Shown one piece after another: positions 1 through 8,956 of a DNA stretch of 64,000 nt. The DNA lies in the NCBI RefSeq assembly GCF_014217335.1, contig NZ_CP060092.1, positions 3,303,501 to 3,367,500 of the forward strand, read 5' to 3'. Under the pieces are notes generated by a model. It saw only the letters and a program-made list of their open reading frames with translations. It made no database searches and was not told the DNA's origin. Every line of letters starts with the position of its first letter. The first letter of the stretch is position 1. The position numbers and the translations under genes were made by a program. Source of the DNA: Teredinibacter purpureus (GTDB lineage Bacteria > Pseudomonadota > Gammaproteobacteria > Pseudomonadales > Cellvibrionaceae).

Positions 1-144
1 GGTCTCATACGACAATATTTACCTAAAGGAGAATCAATGAAGAGCATAACTCAAAAGGATTGCGATAAAATTGCAATGAAACTTAACCGACGACCTAGAA
101 AATGTTTAAATATGGAAACACCGGAGGCAGTCTATGTTCGTTAA
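1..144 (+). pseudogene. IS30-family transposase, C-terminal end (cut by window edge)
   Basis: An open frame from base 1 to a TAA at 142-144 reads as the last 47 residues of a transposase. Its end resembles IS30-family integrase cores: a QYLPKG block, then DKIAMKLNRRPRK and a closing TPEAV. These tails normally pack against the DDE catalytic core, which lies outside the window, so whether the whole gene is intact cannot be told. The stop is only 17 bases from the end of the converging herA, so an insertion sequence abuts the defence pair on this side. Confidence 0.7.
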
Positions 145-160
145 TCACTTTCATTGCACT

Positions 161-2246
161 TCAGTTGATAACCTGGGTCTGCTGCCATTCCTTAACTACT
201 TCATCCCAATCAGCATTTCTCTCAACTACATTTCCATCTTCATCTTTTCTTGTCCAAACATCCCAAAAATCAGGATCGTCTGAATGTGGCTGTTGCTCTT
301 TTGTTAAATTCTTCATTTTAACCAAAACAGGAAGCTCAGATGCCCAACCCATAAGTATTGCATGTTGAGATGGCAGAGAAGGCAACTCACGGAGTAGTCC
401 ACGTAAATTATCTGGTACCATTTTATGCACTTGCTCTTGATCTCTATCGTTACTAATCCGATGCAATAGAAAGGTATTACATTGAGATAAAACCGTAGGT
501 GATAATTCCGAAGGGCGCTGCGAGGAAATCACCATTCCAAGCCCAAATTTTCTTCCTTCACGTGCAATTTTCTCAAATACTTGGCAACAAACAGCTGCAA
601 CATCCTGATTTTCAGTGTCATCACGATAGCGTTTAATAAATATATGCGCTTCTTCAGCCACAAGAACTGTTGGTAAAGATTTATTATATAGTCGCTTATA
701 GCGTTGCAATGATTCAAAGATAATCCTTGAAATAACAGCAGTCACAAGATGGGTGATTTCGCTTGGGACTAAAGAAAGATCAATAATTGAAACACAGCTG
801 TCATCCTCACCAGCTCCATCCTTACCTATATAACTTTCTAACCACTTAGCTAAATCAACTCTCTGCTCTGCATCATTAGTGATAGGCTTCATTCTTGTAT
901 CAGAGAGCATGGTGCGTATTCGAGCAACTAAATACTCTACATACTGTTCACTACCGTTTTCTTGTGCTAAAGCTTCTAAATAGGCTACTAAATTCCCCCC
1001 CTCAAAGGGTACTGGTATATCTTCACTTTTAGGAAGAAGCTCATCTTCATTACCCCCAAAACTAAGAAATGATCTTACTATTCCATTAATAAGAGTATCA
1101 ATTTCGGCGACTGTCGCATTGTAATCAGGATATTTCCCGCTTCTTTGATTACAATAACTTTGAGTATCAACAATTAGTTGGTCTAAATCTGGGTGCGGAG
1201 TAGTTAAATTTGCTTGGTACTCTTCAATGCTTTGACGCCAAGCATCTATTTTAGCCAAAAGATTTTTTACACCGGGAAAACTATTAAGTGCAGCGGCGCC
1301 TTTAGACTTATCCGCTCTCAAAGAAACAAGAATCGTACCGAGATACTTTTTAACCTCCAAATCTAAATTGGTATTAAATTCAAACTCTTCATTTCTCATA
1401 GCTCTTAGGGAACGCTTCAACAACGGCAGTTGAACTTTTGGGCTTGCTTGTGTGAAAGATGCCCATTCTGCACTATTCCAAAGCCATGAAGGCACTTGTA
1501 ATTGGTTTTCACCTTGCTCTGCTTCGACTTTAAATACTCGGCCTTTAAATTTTGTAGAGGGGCCTAAAGCACGTGCATATTCACCATTTGGATCAAGCAC
1601 AATAAATCTAGCATTAGGCTTTTTATCTGACTTCATTGCCGCTTCTAACGACCATTGAATTAAGCCAGCAACTGAACAGGATTTACCACTACCAGTATTG
1701 CCAAGTACCGCAATATGCCTACCAAATAATCGATCTGGATCTACTGCAACATTTGCATTATTTGCAAGTGGACTTTGCCCTATGGTAACTCTTCGATTAT
1801 TACCAGACTCAACAATTGATTTAAGTTGAAAATCCGTCGGCAGTAAGATAGCAGAACCAATAGAAGGAAATGATTCCGAACCTCGTTGAAATTTGAAATA
1901 ATCAACACCTTTTTTTTGAAATTCGCTTGAGAGTCCCGACCGGATTTAAACTGATTTTTTTCTGTGGGAAAGGTAGATTAACTAAACCAAAATCTTGGAT
2001 ATCCCTTTGTTTAGGATAAGGCGAACGCTCAACGGCAAGCCACTCAATTTGTCCAACCAAATAACCATTATCACAAGAGACTAAAACATAACTGTTTACT
2101 CTTGGGAAGTTTCTTGGTGTTCCAGCATTTAAGGCAACAGAATCTGGTGAATCGATATCGAGGACTGCTCTAATTTCATTTGGCGAAACAAAATCTACAG
2201 TACCAACTCTTAACTGTTCTCCTTGCTCAATGGGCAGCGAGCTCAT
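161..2246 (-). pseudogene. herA: HerA-type ATPase/helicase of a Sir2-HerA defence pair, frameshifted
   Basis: Two frames together make one HerA protein of about 694 residues. The first frame (2246-1902, 114 aa) is a HAS-barrel-like N-terminus. The second carries the ATPase: Walker A GNTGSGKS (near 1685), a Walker B-like VLVAEEAH and a conserved SSQRPSELSP segment. They are separated by an A8 run on the coding strand (T8 at 1910-1917). Seven As would keep one frame, giving SKKGVDYFKF across the joint. The ATG overlaps the sir2 stop by 4 bases (ATGA), so the genes are translationally coupled. HerA hexamers are known to assemble with Sir2 proteins in anti-phage NADase or nuclease complexes. The frameshift may be mutation, phase variation, slippage rescue or sequencing error. 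Confidence 0.82.
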
Positions 2247-3721
2247 TCTTCATCACCAATTGTGCTTTGAATTGCTGCAGGATATAAACCTCTTGATTTC
2301 AAAAGTTCAGCCATACGAATTGACGTGCGATCTATTGCAGCTTTAGGAAGGTAATAATCGACTAGTGTTTTTAGGCCTCCTAAATGATCACCAAGTAATA
2401 AAGATATTTGAGCCTGACGCCCGCTATCCTTTATGAAACTCATGATTCTTCCAAGCGGATCGGCATAGGCAATAATCACGATATGCGTTGAGGGTATTGT
2501 TAGCATATCCGTAAGAACTCGATTTATATGTTCATCACCAAAACTGTAGCCATAGGTTACAAGGGTGCTATTTGGGCGGCATGTTGCTGATGCTAAATCT
2601 CTAAACAACTCTACATAGGGGTATTCTGATGTTTCACGATCTTTAACTGAATTTGGATAAATCATCAACTGCTGGTAGTTAGCTGTACCAGCACCTTCGA
2701 CTTGTAAAAATGGCTCGACAGAAGCCGCTCCAAAAGGTAGCCCAAAACGCCTTATAGCCCCCTCGTTTGCATACCAGTCTAATGAACCGTGAAGTTTAGT
2801 AAAACGAGCTACACCTTCTAAATACCTTGGCTCGCCACGTATACCAGGTGGATTGTAATGATAATCAACCTCTAAACGTGATGATCTGAAGATTGGCGCA
2901 ATACTACCGACAAATCGATCGACTAATCTAAGGCCAGCTATTTCGGCCCCTGTTTCTAAAATTCGATCATAATTAGTTGTGAATATATGCAATCTATCAC
3001 GCGTCGCAGTTCGACTTGAAAAGCTCATTAAAAAATTAACCAAATAATTAAATGTTTCAGTTTTCAAGTCTGAATCTGAGTTTCTAATAAGATTTTCACC
3101 ATGGCTTATGGAGCGCGAAAATTCTTTTAAAGCCCGAGATAACTCTTTCTGTAACTGCTCAAGTCCATCCAATAATTTCTGATTTGGTCTGTCCAATGCT
3201 GTTAAAACTTCTATACCTTTAATTAACTCATTAAGTGATCGTATTTGATCTTCAATATTTCCTTTGTTTCTACCAGCAGCTGTTGCTGCTTTTTCGACAT
3301 GAGCATTAATTTCAGACCTACATATTTTTAAGTCTTCTATCCACCCCATACCTTGTGGAGGTTGCCCTGTTGCAGATTCCTGCACGGCTGCACTAAGGCC
3401 AGCACCGACAAGTAAATTAAGGTGCTCTGATTGAAAGAGTGCAGTTAGCCAAGGCTCTACTCTTGATCGTATAAAGTCTGGAGTAATTTCATCTTCAGCT
3501 TTTGCCCAAACACAGTCGCCAACAACTTTAAAAGCACCATTATCACCATGCGCGTCCAATTGTACTGGAGATTGGTCATCGCCTAATTTTAGGTATTGAG
3601 TCAAGTTATATACATCCTTATTAAATGGTGAGATCTGAATAGGAGCTAACGAGCCTGTAGAAAAACATAATCCACAATCAGTTATCCATAAGCTTATATT
3701 TATTATTTCATTGCCTGCCAT
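2243..3721 (-). CDS. Sir2-domain protein, partner of HerA in a defence pair
   Basis: A 492-residue protein with an N-terminal extension of about 100 residues and then a Sir2-like NAD-binding fold. The fold shows the glycine-rich LLVGAGLSAA motif near residue 105, the FTTNYD motif near 250 and a KLHGSLDWY motif near 310, as in defence-type Sir2 proteins. An alpha-helical, charged insertion lies between the first two motifs. Sir2 proteins encoded beside HerA act as NAD-depleting effectors or nucleases on phage infection; that role is inferred from the family and the adjacent herA. It overlaps herA by 4 bases. No promoter is identified in the short gap before the IS remnant upstream. Confidence 0.85.
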   Translation of the reverse strand: MAGNEIINISLWITDCGLCFSTGSLAPIQISPFNKDVYNLTQYLKLGDDQSPVQLDAHGDNGAFKVVGDCVWAKAEDEITPDFIRSRVEPWLTALFQSEHLNLLVGAGLSAAVQESATGQPPQGMGWIEDLKICRSEINAHVEKAATAAGRNKGNIEDQIRSLNELIKGIEVLTALDRPNQKLLDGLEQLQKELSRALKEFSRSISHGENLIRNSDSDLKTETFNYLVNFLMSFSSRTATRDRLHIFTTNYDRILETGAEIAGLRLVDRFVGSIAPIFRSSRLEVDYHYNPPGIRGEPRYLEGVARFTKLHGSLDWYANEGAIRRFGLPFGAASVEPFLQVEGAGTANYQQLMIYPNSVKDRETSEYPYVELFRDLASATCRPNSTLVTYGYSFGDEHINRVLTDMLTIPSTHIVIIAYADPLGRIMSFIKDSGRQAQISLLLGDHLGGLKTLVDYYLPKAAIDRTSIRMAELLKSRGLYPAAIQSTIGDEE

Positions 3722-3793
3722 TTAAGCAGATTTCATTAACATAATCACGATTATGCGATTTAGCATCGCGTATTTGTGGATATGTCTGTGCAT

Positions 3794-4030
3794 TTAAGCA
3801 ATTCTTCCGTAATTCTTAATCTTTTCGATGTTGTGTATCAAACTAAATAAATACCACTGCCCTTGCACCTTCTCTTTACCGCGTAATGAGAAGCGATTTA
3901 ATCCTTTATTCGTACCGATATTTCCAAAAACCGGTTCCACAACTGACATTCGATGACTGTAATACAGCTTTCCTTTTTTACTATCAACGCGCTTACGCAT
4001 CCAATCGCTAGGTGTCTTGCCGTTTGTATA
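3794..4030 (-). pseudogene. IS1182-family transposase, C-terminal fragment
   Basis: The frame WMRKRVDS..GKLYYSHRM, then VVEPVFGNIG, NRFSLRGKEKVQGQW and LIHNIEKI matches the C-terminal end of IS1182-family transposases and supplies the third catalytic residue (Glu of VEPVFG). The reading frame continues upstream into the inserted IS5-family element, so the apparent first residues there are not native. The rest of the gene is on the other side of that insertion (5185-6534). After removing the inserted element and one TATA copy, the two parts are one base out of frame, so the gene had already been damaged or suffered an indel. Confidence 0.8.
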
Positions 4031-5184
4031 GGAACCTCTGATTAACCTATCAAAAATGCGATAATAAAAACACCTCATAACTTAAGCCCGAATGATATGA
4101 AACAACAAAGCCTTGAAGCCAGTGGATTTGAAAAATACCGCAAGAAAACGCGTAAAGAGATATTTCTGGATCAAATGAACGAGATTCTTCCCTGGGAAGA
4201 GCTTTGTGAAGCGATCGAACCCTTTTATCCCAAGGCATCCAGCTTGGGTGGGCGCCCAACGATTGGTATAGAGCGCATGCTACGCATTCATTTCTTGCAG
4301 CATTGGTTTGAATTGTCTGACCCAAGTGCCGAAGAAGCACTTTATGATTCACGAGCTATGCGACAGTTTGTCGGTATCGATTTGGGCAAAGAGCCTGTTC
4401 CTGATGAAACAACAATGTGTAAATTTCGTCATTTAATGGAACGTCATAATTTGGGCGGTGAGTTATTTCGGTTGGTGAATGCGTACCTTCAAGAAAATGG
4501 CCTTAAGCTCAACCGCGGCACCATTGTGGATGCCACGATTATTGATGCACCACGCTCGACCAAAAACAAAGCGCGTCAACGAGATCCCGACATGAAATCT
4601 ACTCAGAAAGGGGGGCAATGGTATTTTGGTATGAAAGCCCATATTGGCGTTGATAGTCAAACAAAGCTAATCCATTCCGTACGGGTAACGTCCGCGAACG
4701 TTCATGACTCACAAGTACTTGGGGATTTACTTCATGGAGAGGGGCGGCGCGTCTATGGTGACTCGGCCTATACGGGACAAAAATCGCAAATAAAGGCCAG
4801 TGCACAACATGCCAAAGACTTTACTCATAAGCGTGGTCGTCGCAATCACCCACTTACAAATAAAGAGCGCCAGGAAAATCGTAACAAGTCAAAAATTCGA
4901 CCACGGGTAGAGCATTTGTTTGGTGTAATCAAACATCAATTTGGTTTTCGCAAAGTGCGTTATAAAGGTTTGGCTAAAAACGCACAAGCGGTATTTACGA
5001 AATGTGCATTAACCAATTTGTTTTTGGCTAGACGTCATTTAATGACAATTTAACAGGCGAGGTACGCCTGAAAACGGCTTATCGCCTCAATGGCGATAAG
5101 AAAACGTTAATATTTAGCTGAAATATTGTGTGCTTATAGATTTAAATAACGTTTGTAGGAACTCTCGGGTTAATCAGATGTTCC
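4031..5184 (+). mobile_element. IS5-family insertion sequence, complete (1154 bp)
   Basis: The ends are inverted repeats: GGAACCTCTGATTAACC at 4031 and, on the other strand from 5184, GGAACATCTGATTAACC (16 of 17 match). Flanking TATA copies at 4027-4030 and 5185-5188 form a 4-bp target duplication, as expected for this family. The element holds one full transposase gene on the plus strand and lies within an IS1182-family transposase gene, a nested insertion. Confidence 0.9.
4097..5053 (+). CDS. IS5-family transposase
   Basis: A complete 318-residue DDE transposase. The first catalytic Asp is in VDATIIDAP (about residue 140), the second in YGDSAYTG (about 220) and the Glu in RVEHLFGVIKHQFGF (about 275). 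The N-terminal PDETTMCKFRHLM segment is the usual DUF772-like IS5 domain. Length and motif spacing are normal, both inverted repeats are present, and no frameshift is seen, so the element is probably still able to transpose. Cut-and-paste activity and the 4-bp duplication are family knowledge; the duplication itself is visible. Confidence 0.93.
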   Translation: MKQQSLEASGFEKYRKKTRKEIFLDQMNEILPWEELCEAIEPFYPKASSLGGRPTIGIERMLRIHFLQHWFELSDPSAEEALYDSRAMRQFVGIDLGKEPVPDETTMCKFRHLMERHNLGGELFRLVNAYLQENGLKLNRGTIVDATIIDAPRSTKNKARQRDPDMKSTQKGGQWYFGMKAHIGVDSQTKLIHSVRVTSANVHDSQVLGDLLHGEGRRVYGDSAYTGQKSQIKASAQHAKDFTHKRGRRNHPLTNKERQENRNKSKIRPRVEHLFGVIKHQFGFRKVRYKGLAKNAQAVFTKCALTNLFLARRHLMTI

Positions 5185-6534
5185 TATAGGTAGTTGATAC
5201 CTGTCGGCCATGTCCCTCACGTGTGTCCGCAGATTCTGGATTACGCATGCAGTTTTTTTTATCGGACAGTGTCTGCAGTCCGTTAACTTACCTTCGAAGA
5301 ACAGTTTTATTTTTCCATTGCCGTCATCGATTTCATTCTTTAACCACAACTCATTACCTTCTGGACAGTGGCATGTTTTTTCTTTTTTGTTAAAGGTAAA
5401 TTCACTTGAAGGGATTACGGATTTAATGCCTACCACGGTATCGCGATGGCGCTTTCCATGTTTGGCTTTTTGATTACGGAAGCGCTTGTCGCGCGAGCGG
5501 AATTGATTATCAGGAATGTAAGCGTTTATACCTTCTTCTTGTAGATAAGCATCATTAGTTTCGTTTGAGAATCCGGTATCGGCGGTGACGACAATGTCCG
5601 TTTTTAATATCGACTCATGCATGCCCATTCGACGATAGCGTTTGTCGATGGATTCCAATACAGGCTTAAGGGTATGGTGTTCTTGCCCCTCGCCGAAGAC
5701 TTGGGCATCCACAATAATTTGATGTTTCTTATCCACTGTAGCCACACCGTTGTATCCCTGAATGGTGCCTTTGCTGGTCGTCATCTTCGCGGACTCGTTA
5801 TCCGTGATATTACTTTTAACTTCTTTTGGCCGTTTAGCTTGGCCCATCCGTGGGCTGGCTGTCTTTAGGAATTGGTTGATTTTTTCAAATTGCTTTTTAA
5901 GTGTTTCGGCTTCTTGTGCAACTTTTCTTTTGGTATCGCGCTCAGTGGGTTTTCGAGCATCTAAGTTTTTGTGCTCTTTTAAGCATTGCAGGATTCGTTT
6001 TCTAATTTTATCGCGTTTCTGACCCAGCTCTTTTAAGGTGCCAGAATATTCCTTTGAGGCATTTGATCGCATCTTACAACCATCAATAGCAAGTAATTCA
6101 TTGCCAATTAAACCTTGCTCGTCACACACTAGGAGCACTTGTTCAAATACCGATTCTATCGCTTTTGGGTAGCGGCTAACAAAGTTAGCAATACTGGTAA
6201 AGTGAGGAACGGAATCGCAAGAAAGTGCTTTAAAGATAATATTCGTCTCGCACTCCCACTGAATATCCCGGCTGGAGGTAATTCCACGCGAATAGGCAAA
6301 CAAAATTATTTTTAGCAGTATTGCGGGATCGTAGGCAGAACGTCCACCACTGTCATTTTTGTAATGATCATAGAACGCAAAGAGGTCAATGTGGTTATCG
6401 ATTAGGTGGGAAACAGTAAACTCGAAGGTATTAGGCTTTATCTGCTGCTCAAAATTAATTACCACCATGGCATCTTGGTTGTAATTATGCTTTTTGAAGT
6501 TGCGCATAGTGATCTCCTCCGATTTGAGATCCAT
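5185..6534 (-). pseudogene. IS1182-family transposase, N-terminal part (interrupted)
   Basis: About 450 residues of an IS1182-family transposase. It has the N-terminal InsH-like domain (SAYDPAILLKIILFAYSRG, then VPHFTSIANF), a central coiled region, a first catalytic Asp in LLAIDGCKMRSNAS, a second in VVTADTGFSNE, and a cysteine-rich HCPEGN / CRHCPIKKTAC block. Reading ends four residues inside the inserted IS5 element. The missing catalytic Glu is on the 3794-4030 fragment, so the protein must be inactive. The start may instead be the second Met at 6507 (MRNFKKHN). Confidence 0.85.
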
Positions 6535-6576
6535 TCTATCAAAAAATACCTTGTTTTGAGAGTTTTTCTACAGCCT

Positions 6577-6668
6577 GAACGCTTTTATAAACGGCGCGCG
6601 GCTTTTTGCGCGTCCAGTGTAGGCCATTTGTTTTTGTGGCCGTAACGATGTTTTATAAACTTGTTAAC
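6577..6668 (-). repeat. attC-like site closing cassette 26 (degenerate)
   Basis: This ends in TTGTTAAC next to the stop of the 6664 gene and shares the CGTCCAGTGTAGGCC segment with the attC at 21056-21190. The outer GAACGC edge is a poor match. An internal GGCCA/TGGCC hairpin is present. It is the last site of the array and may have been altered by the neighbouring IS1182 element. Confidence 0.5.
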
Positions 6669-6996
6669 TGCTTGTGAATTGCTCGTACAAATACTTTTTA
6701 TTTGCAGCTGAAATTTCACAGAACTGACAACCTAACGGCAGAAAACCCATAATATATTTAGTAACCTTTACTTTCTCGAACCCCGGACTAAAAGGTTTAA
6801 ATGTCATATTAATTTTACTAAGCCCAACCCTGAAAGTAAGGTTTTTATCGCTGCACTTTAAAACTGTAGATTCAGAAACCTTGAAGTCGCCAAAAACTGA
6901 AGATTGAAGGCCAACTATTGGGGATATTTTATAGTACAGCTCCCCGTTTTTCTCATAGAAGCTTGAGTTTATGGAGCCCAAAGGTATCTCTTTCAT
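6664..6996 (-). CDS. Cassette 26: unknown cytoplasmic protein
   Basis: A 110-residue protein of no family I recognise, starting MKEIPLGS. The frame continues upstream through the neighbouring attC, so the start at 6996, just inside the cassette edge, is preferred. It has no signal peptide or clear membrane segment; a CQFCE cysteine pair lies near the C-terminus. It is predicted to be a beta-rich small protein. It is followed at once by the degenerate attC, its stop overlapping the site, as is usual for cassettes. Confidence 0.6.
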   Translation of the reverse strand: MKEIPLGSINSSFYEKNGELYYKISPIVGLQSSVFGDFKVSESTVLKCSDKNLTFRVGLSKINMTFKPFSPGFEKVKVTKYIMGFLPLGCQFCEISAANKKYLYEQFTSS

Positions 6997-7007
6997 ACGA
7001 TTGCCAG

Positions 7008-7133
7008 TTAACGCCGCGCACAAGGGCCGGAACGTAGTTGATTGTTTTGTGGTAGCGTTAGCGTTAAGCCACAAAACAAGCGACGCAGTGGAGGTCCAGC
7101 CACGAAGTGGCGTGCTTGATGCGCCTTGTTAGG
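7008..7133 (-). repeat. attC site of cassette 25
   Basis: Read on the minus strand it runs from CCTAACAAG to GGCGTTAAC. The long arms pair (TTGTTTTGTGG with CCACAAAACAA), and a GCCACttcGTGGC terminal hairpin is present. It follows the leucine-rich-repeat gene. Confidence 0.85.
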
Positions 7134-7139
7134 GCGGGA

Positions 7140-7826
7140 TCAGTCATCATAACGCTCAAACCATTGAGAAACTAGATCGGGTCTTATTTTATACAAATTT
7201 TCAAAACTCGATTTAGGTGCAAAGCGTGCTACAGAAAAGTATTTAAGTTTTGGGTTCGATGCTACGTAGTCTAATTTCTTATCCTTTAGCTGTACAGAAG
7301 CCATGAATAGCGCTTCAAGCATGGGCATTTCAGAAAATGGCTCGAGCGAATCTACTTTTTGCTTTGTCCAAATAGCACCTTCGACCCCTACGGCAATTAG
7401 GGATTTAGCACCTTTTATAAAACTGTAATCAGTAATGTCTTTTGATTCAGTTATCCAAAGCTTTTCAAGCCTTGGTAGCAGTGCTAACCCCTCAAGGCCA
7501 TCACATGGTTTTAGTTTTTCTAATGCTAGATATCTAAGATTTGGCAATTGACTTAGCTTGTCTAGGCAGTCTATGTCTATATTTGCGAGAACCAAACTAT
7601 CCAGAGATTTTAATTCACATATTTCTTTAAAGAATGAGTTGTTTACTGCCGTAGCAGTCAGGTGATTAATCTTCTTTAGATTGCTAATACCTACGTGTGA
7701 ATTTCCCTTCCGCCAAAAGTTAAGATACTCTATGTCACTGGCGACTTCAGATATTTTTCTATAAATCTCCGTATGATGATATCTCTCTCGATAGAGATCA
7801 TGGGATGTGATTTCTTCTGGAATCAT
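7140..7826 (-). CDS. Cassette 25: leucine-rich-repeat-like protein
   Basis: A 228-residue cytoplasmic protein with several irregular leucine-rich repeats: LKSLDSLVLANIDIDCLDKL, LPNLRYLALEKL, LPRLEKLWITES and MLEALFMASVQL, spaced about 20-25 residues apart. Such repeats usually form a curved binding surface; the partner is unknown. The start at 7826 (MIPEE) is chosen because the frame upstream runs into the attC. The lack of a signal peptide fits an intracellular role. It lies alone between two attC sites. Confidence 0.7.
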   Translation of the reverse strand: MIPEEITSHDLYRERYHHTEIYRKISEVASDIEYLNFWRKGNSHVGISNLKKINHLTATAVNNSFFKEICELKSLDSLVLANIDIDCLDKLSQLPNLRYLALEKLKPCDGLEGLALLPRLEKLWITESKDITDYSFIKGAKSLIAVGVEGAIWTKQKVDSLEPFSEMPMLEALFMASVQLKDKKLDYVASNPKLKYFSVARFAPKSSFENLYKIRPDLVSQWFERYDD

Positions 7827-7834
7827 ACTGAGCC

Positions 7835-7936
7835 CTAACGCCAGTAGCAATTGCCGGAGTAAGTTGGCTTGTGTTTTTGCGTCTTATTGCAAAAACCAAG
7901 ACAGCTTACGGAGGTCAATTGGCTACTTTTGTTATG
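7835..7936 (-). repeat. attC site of cassette 24
   Basis: The edges are TAACGCC (7836) and TTTGTTATG (ending 7936). The arms TTGCCGGAGTAAG and CTTACGGAGGTCAA pair with the usual unpaired bases. Confidence 0.85.
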
Positions 7937-7937
7937 A

Positions 7938-8318
7938 CTATTTTTCATTGCTAGCAGTAAACTCATAAGATTTACACCGACCCTCACCATACAAGAACGA
8001 AACACTGTAGCTAAAACCAGGTTTATTGCTTACATACCCAAGGAATTCAGGTACACCTGATTCATTTATTGATGAATGAATAGATTTACCAACCAACTTT
8101 CCATTTAGGCTTATTGAATAGATTCCTAGCTCAAAGGGTTCACCCTTATACTTTAATGGGGCTGTAATACTAATTTCGGTGACCGATTCGTAAAACTCAG
8201 ACTCTTTCTCAACGAAGTTAAAGCCATTGGGTTCGGAAACATTAAGCTGAACAGGCCCAACAATACACGCGAATGTATTAATGGATAAAAAAACAAAGAA
8301 AAGGAAAATATACTTCAT
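7938..8318 (-). CDS. Cassette 24: exported protein of unknown function
   Basis: A 126-residue protein with a clear signal peptide (KYIFLFFVFLSINTFA, cleavage after about residue 17). The mature part is predicted to be beta-rich, with two cysteines (ACIVG and GRCKSY) that could form a disulfide in the periplasm. An AAGG ribosome site precedes the ATG. No family is recognised. The cassette edges agree: TTATGAC at its 5' end and the complementary GTCATAA at its 3' end, so it is an intact mobile unit. Confidence 0.65.
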   Translation of the reverse strand: MKYIFLFFVFLSINTFACIVGPVQLNVSEPNGFNFVEKESEFYESVTEISITAPLKYKGEPFELGIYSISLNGKLVGKSIHSSINESGVPEFLGYVSNKPGFSYSVSFLYGEGRCKSYEFTASNEK

Positions 8319-8332
8319 AGTTGCCTTAAGTC

Positions 8333-8458
8333 ATAACGCCGCAATTACCGGCCGTAACGTAGTTGTTTGTTTTGTGCCAGCGTAGCTGAAAAGCACAAAA
8401 CAAACAACGTAGTGGAGGTCCAGCCAGCTTGCTGGCGAGGGTAGATTGCTTTGTTATG
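8333..8458 (-). repeat. attC site of cassette 23
   Basis: The edges are TAACGCCGC (8334) and TTTGTTATGC (8458). The arms TTGTTTGTTTTGTG and CACAAAACAAACAA are fully complementary, and there is a CCAGCttGCTGG hairpin. Confidence 0.87.
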
Positions 8459-8462
8459 CAAT

Positions 8463-8837
8463 TTACTGATTCTCAATTTTTTGTACTAAGTCTTCTGAAA
8501 TATTTGGATTCCCGCCATACTTCCATTTCGGGTGAATCGGTAGAAATAATGGTATCCAGCCAGACATGTACGTTGCCTTAGCCTCCCCAACACTTACACT
8601 ACCAACTTTCACCTCATAGTCATCAACGCAATGAGTTGGAATCAAACCAAGGGTTAAGACAAAAAGCATTGGCTCAAAGCACTGACCTCCCTGAGGATAA
8701 TCATTAAGCTTGATGACTTCAATTTTTTCGCGATTATCATCTTTAATCTTTGAAAAATCAAAAGAACTAGATGTCTCGATTTTATAGCTAGCACAACCAC
8801 TAAGAAAAAGAGAAATTATAAATACGCCGTGCTTCAT
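8463..8837 (-). CDS. Cassette 23: small lipoprotein, unknown function
   Basis: A 124-residue protein with a lipoprotein signal: a short hydrophobic stretch ending LFLSGC, so acylation at Cys 15 is predicted. A further hydrophobic segment (MLFVLTLGLIPTHC) lies mid-protein. The C-terminal part has a WIPLFLPIHPKWKYGG segment seen in various small envelope lipoproteins; I do not assign a family. It is likely anchored in the outer or inner membrane facing the periplasm. A GGG-rich ribosome site precedes the ATG. Confidence 0.65.
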   Translation of the reverse strand: MKHGVFIISLFLSGCASYKIETSSSFDFSKIKDDNREKIEVIKLNDYPQGGQCFEPMLFVLTLGLIPTHCVDDYEVKVGSVSVGEAKATYMSGWIPLFLPIHPKWKYGGNPNISEDLVQKIENQ

Positions 8838-8849
8838 TACTTGCCCTGC

Positions 8850-8947
8850 ATAACGCCCCTAAGCAGAGGCAAATTTTGTATTTAGTTGCGAAGCAACGTT
8901 AAATTTGTCCTGCCAGCTTTGCTGGCGTACTGGCTTGGTTTGTTAGA
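8850..8947 (-). repeat. attC site of cassette 22
   Basis: The edges are TAACGCCCC (8851) and TTTGTTAGAAC (8947). The arms AAATTT..GTT and AAC..AAATTT pair, with a GCCAGCtttGCTGGC hairpin. It is one of the shortest sites in the array. Confidence 0.83.
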
Positions 8948-8956
8948 ACTAAGCTC

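Larger units (their letters stand above)
3790..6575 (-). mobile_element. IS1182-family element interrupted by an IS5-family element
   Basis: The element is defined by its split transposase gene (6534-5185 and 4030-3794). I could not recognise a matching pair of terminal inverted repeats. A candidate right end is the TTTTGAGAGTTTTTCTACA stretch at about 6556-6574, just before the attC-like sequence, but no copy is seen near 3720-3790, so the left end may be deleted. The boundaries given are approximate. It separates the Sir2-HerA pair from the cassette array. Confidence 0.6.

Noticed and set aside
3722..3793. Left terminal repeat of the IS1182-family element or a relic attC
   Set aside because: Neither the candidate right end nor attC core sites recur here.
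5210..6645. Plus-strand frames opposite the IS1182-family transposase
   Set aside because: Shadows of the real gene in other frames, without family matches.
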